The position numbers and the translations under genes were made by a program. 8,788 bases of DNA from Treponema sp. GTDB lineage: Bacteria > Spirochaetota > Spirochaetia > Treponematales > Treponemataceae. The stretch lies in NCBI GenBank assembly GCA_017421145.1, contig JAFOTA010000179.1, forward strand, positions 1 through 8,788, read 5' to 3'. Positions 6,300 to 8,788 of this stretch are shown here, in pieces. Within the stretch, counting starts at the first letter, position 1. Each line of letters begins with the position of its first letter. Below the pieces are notes generated by a model, which saw nothing but the letters and a program-made list of their open reading frames with translations, had not been told where the DNA came from and did not search any database.

Positions 6300-7778
6300 A
6301 TGAATTCTGGTTATTTTGTCGGAAGTTTTTTGGCTTCGTATTTTTCATCTTCTCTTGAAAAAGGTGCGCTCTCAAATGCGCTTCTCTGGGCGATCCTTGC
6401 GGCGGTATTGTTCTGTCTGGTTTTTGCCGTTTCATTTGCAATAATCTATTCGCAGTGCCAAAAAAGAAAAATCAAAAAGGAAATATGCACTGACAAGGTT
6501 ACCGGTCTTCTTTCCATGGACGGATTTGAAGAGCAGGTGAACCAGAACAACAAGGGCAGAAAAAGCCAGAAATATCTTCTTACCGAAATTAATGTCAGGG
6601 ATTTTGCAAACGTAAACAGAATCTACGGAAACAAAGAAGGCGACGAAATCCTAAGATGCATTGCGGCCAATCTCCGTAAAAAACTCGTTGACGATTCAAA
6701 GCCGAAAAATGTCCTTATTGCACGTGGGTATGCCGATAACTTTTATATAATGCAGGCGGTTTCGGATATCAATGATTCGCTTGATAAAATGGAAATAATC
6801 CAGAACAACCTTCAGTTCAAGGTCGGAAAAGAAAGGAACGTCCACATCATTTTGAAAAGCGGAAGCGTTGTCTGCCGCACAAATGAAAACCGCGCAATCA
6901 ACGTAAGGGATGCAATCTCAAAAGCCGGATATGCACGCAGGCTTACGAAAGACAGCCTCATTGAAAATTTTGCCGTCTATAACGGAGCTATGCAGGCACA
7001 GCATGAAAATGAAGAGCGCATAGAAAACAGCATTGAAAATGCAATCAAAAACAACGAGCTGATTGTTTTTTATCAGCCGAAAATAAATTTGGAAAGCGGA
7101 AAGATTGAGGGAGCCGAAGCTCTTATCAGATGGCGCACAAAAAACAACGCGCTTATTCCTCCGAGCATTTTTATTCCGGTTCTGGAACGCAACGGCATGG
7201 TCGGTGTTTTGGATCAGTATGTCTATAAAAGCGTATTTAAATTCTTGCATCATCTTCAGGAAGATAACATTCAGCCGGTGAAAGTTTCCATGAACATGTC
7301 GCGTCTTAGAAACGATTCAAGGGAATTTGTCGCCGAGCTTGATATCCTTCAGGAACAATATGGCGTTGACAAAAAATACATAGAGCTTGAAATTGAAGAG
7401 CGTTTTGCCGGAGCCGGTGATGACTTCGTGTGCGATTTGATCCACAGCCTTCATGAATCCGGATATCAGGTGAGCATGGATGATTTCGGAAGCGGTCAGT
7501 CATCTTTGAACATGCTTGCGGAAATGCCTGTAGATATAGTCAAATTTGACCAGAGATTTTTGAAGCAGGCTGAATACTCACGTGAGTCAAGGATCATTCT
7601 TGCCTACATGATAAGGATGGTCAACGAACTTGGAAAAGTGACTTTGTGCGAAGGCGTTGAAACTGAGCGTCATGTGAAAATCCTAAGGAAATGCGGATGC
7701 CGTCTTGCCCAGGGATATTATTATTCCAAGCCGATTACGGAAGATGAGTTCCGCCAGTTCTTGATAGATCACAGTTAG
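6300..7778 (+). CDS. Membrane-bound c-di-GMP phosphodiesterase (EAL) with degenerate GGDEF domain
   Basis: This 492-residue protein starts behind GAGGA (6291-6295). One membrane segment (about 27-50) is followed by a basic cytoplasmic stretch (QKRKIKK). A GGDEF-like domain (about 62-227) is clearly inactive: the signature is YADNF at 144-148, the metal-site Asp is Asn98, and no RxxD inhibitory site precedes it. The EAL domain (about 235-490) looks intact. It has E273 in EALIRW, N332 in SMNMS, E364 and E367 in ELEIEER, D394/D395 in MDDFGSGQSS, K415, E451 in EGVET, and Q471 in QGYYYSKP. These match the known substrate- and metal-binding residues, so hydrolysis of c-di-GMP to pGpG is predicted. 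The short segment before the membrane span offers little sensor domain, so input may come from the GGDEF remnant or from the upstream anchored protein. It probably sits at the end of its operon. Confidence 0.93.
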   Translation: MNSGYFVGSFLASYFSSSLEKGALSNALLWAILAAVLFCLVFAVSFAIIYSQCQKRKIKKEICTDKVTGLLSMDGFEEQVNQNNKGRKSQKYLLTEINVRDFANVNRIYGNKEGDEILRCIAANLRKKLVDDSKPKNVLIARGYADNFYIMQAVSDINDSLDKMEIIQNNLQFKVGKERNVHIILKSGSVVCRTNENRAINVRDAISKAGYARRLTKDSLIENFAVYNGAMQAQHENEERIENSIENAIKNNELIVFYQPKINLESGKIEGAEALIRWRTKNNALIPPSIFIPVLERNGMVGVLDQYVYKSVFKFLHHLQEDNIQPVKVSMNMSRLRNDSREFVAELDILQEQYGVDKKYIELEIEERFAGAGDDFVCDLIHSLHESGYQVSMDDFGSGQSSLNMLAEMPVDIVKFDQRFLKQAEYSRESRIILAYMIRMVNELGKVTLCEGVETERHVKILRKCGCRLAQGYYYSKPITEDEFRQFLIDHS

Positions 7779-8788
7779 AATTTTATTCCGAATGAGATTG
7801 TAGGTACAAGCCTTGCTTTGTCTCCGAAATTTATATATCCCATCCAGTGATCTTTTATTGCCGGGTCAAATGGGCCGTCGTTGAAATCCGTGATGTTGAG
7901 GTCAAAAGATGCGGCGGCAAAAAACTGAAGGTAATTCCGTGGCTTGAACGAAAGCATGAATCTGAACGAAGGAACGAAATTCCATCCTTTGCCTTTGACA
8001 TCCTCAAAGACGTATATGAAGCGCGTGTAAAATTCAGCGTCGAGCATAAGGTTTCCGAACAATGCATTCTGATGTCCGACTCCGGGAGAAAGTTCCAGAA
8101 CCGACCCGAAACTGTTTACAGGCTGCAGCATCATAAAGCTTCCGTAGACATTGGGTTTTCCGACATGCACTCCGATAGCAAGCTGCTTGTCAAAATCAAA
8201 AGAAAATTCCGGGTATATGAAAAATTTTTCCTGCTGTTCCAAACATCCTTTGTCCAAATAAGCAGAAAGTTCTTTCCCTTTGATTTTTTCTGTCTTTATG
8301 CCGCCGCTCATAAGAAAGTCTCCGGCAGAAAATTTCAGTCCCGAACCGATGTGCGGATACATGAAGATTTTTTCTTCTGAATCTGTAAGCCCGCCGTTTG
8401 CATCATAGCGTTCAAGCACTGCAGATACGACAGAAGGAATCAGGCTTTCCTTGTTTATTACGACCGTAAAATTTTCATCCGCCGGAAAACCGATTGCAGA
8501 TCTTTTTCCCGGGAGCTGCATAAGTGCAATAGGTTCATTTGTTTTTTCATACTGAATCGCACCGTCAAGAATTTGTGCAACCAGATTTTCATTTTCATCA
8601 AAAACAGCGCACTCATAAAATCCGTCCAACACAATCTGATAGCTTCCTGTCTGCGAAAAAGCTTCTTTTTCATCAAGTGCCAGAATCCATGCCAGATACA
8701 TTTCGCTTGCATGCATGTCGGTAAAGCATTGCGACGGATTTTCAAGTCTGTTGCCCATCAGCATGTTGATAAACATCCGCATGTGGGA
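7775..8788 (-). CDS. Probable outer-membrane beta-barrel protein (5' end beyond window)
   Basis: The frame is open to the right edge, giving 337 visible residues. An ATG at 8782 exists, but no signal peptide follows it and no ribosome site is visible, so the true start and signal are probably outside the window. Numbering from that ATG, residues 1 to about 135 form a non-barrel N-terminal part (for example SYQIVLDGFYECAVFDENEN). From about 138 the sequence becomes repeated amphipathic strands rich in Gly, Phe and Tyr (FMYPHIGSGLKFSAGDF, FFIYPEFSFDFDKQLAIGVH, FVPSFRFMLSF, YLQFFAAASFDLNI). It ends in TISFGIKF, and a terminal Phe with alternating hydrophobics is the usual outer-membrane barrel insertion signal. 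Its stop overlaps that of the convergent EAL gene by 4 bases. No precise family was recognised; a porin-like or surface-exposed barrel is the best reading. Confidence 0.72.
   Translation of the reverse strand, partial: SHMRMFINMLMGNRLENPSQCFTDMHASEMYLAWILALDEKEAFSQTGSYQIVLDGFYECAVFDENENLVAQILDGAIQYEKTNEPIALMQLPGKRSAIGFPADENFTVVINKESLIPSVVSAVLERYDANGGLTDSEEKIFMYPHIGSGLKFSAGDFLMSGGIKTEKIKGKELSAYLDKGCLEQQEKFFIYPEFSFDFDKQLAIGVHVGKPNVYGSFMMLQPVNSFGSVLELSPGVGHQNALFGNLMLDAEFYTRFIYVFEDVKGKGWNFVPSFRFMLSFKPRNYLQFFAAASFDLNITDFNDGPFDPAIKDHWMGYINFGDKARLVPTISFGIKF

Noticed and set aside
7847..8380. Plus-strand 177-codon frame downstream of the EAL gene
   Set aside because: It is antisense to the barrel gene, whose strands and terminal Phe are convincing. 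The plus-strand translation is basic and featureless.
1..8788. Defence island, mobile element or CRISPR
   Set aside because: No nuclease, transposase, integrase, direct-repeat array or tRNA-linked attachment site was seen. Gene content looks like ordinary envelope and signalling genes of one lineage.

Overview
The window reads as a gut- or rumen-type spirochaete chromosome, most likely Treponema or a close relative. This rests on moderate G+C, a run of Treponema-like envelope genes, a TraB-family protein with a membrane tail, a relaxed lipobox, and a single-pass c-di-GMP phosphodiesterase. It is an inference from style and content, because no rRNA or other marker gene is present. Coding density is very high, and no gap between genes exceeds about 90 bases. 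No tRNA, rRNA, CRISPR array, insertion sequence or phage gene was seen.

Layout. From 1 to 4403 four genes lie head to tail on the minus strand and form a tight operon. In transcription order they are: an exported TPR-repeat protein (4403 to 2976); a TraB/PrgY-family protein with a C-terminal membrane domain (2989 to 1685, overlapping the TPR gene by 14 bases); a 419-residue lipoprotein (1661 to 402); and a secreted, probably outer-membrane protein cut by the left edge (389 to 1). An 88-base divergent control region (4404-4491) separates this operon from a plus-strand pair. That pair is a 596-residue membrane-anchored envelope protein of unknown function (4492-6282) and an EAL-domain c-di-GMP phosphodiesterase with a degenerate GGDEF domain (6300-7778). 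The phosphodiesterase gene runs tail to tail, with a 4-base overlap of stop codons, into a minus-strand outer-membrane beta-barrel-like gene (7775-8788) cut by the right edge.

How it fits together. Every minus-strand operon product is predicted to be exported or membrane-bound, so the operon looks like an envelope module in which TPR scaffold, TraB-type enzyme, surface lipoprotein and outer-membrane protein are made together. The plus-strand pair couples c-di-GMP breakdown to an anchored extracytoplasmic protein. The most striking non-coding structure is the divergent region. The two best core promoters overlap almost completely, so polymerase could probably occupy only one at a time. The plus-strand promoter would start transcription at about the A of the start codon, giving a leaderless mRNA, which fits the absence of a Shine-Dalgarno sequence there. 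I see no evidence for a known defence, conflict or mobile system.
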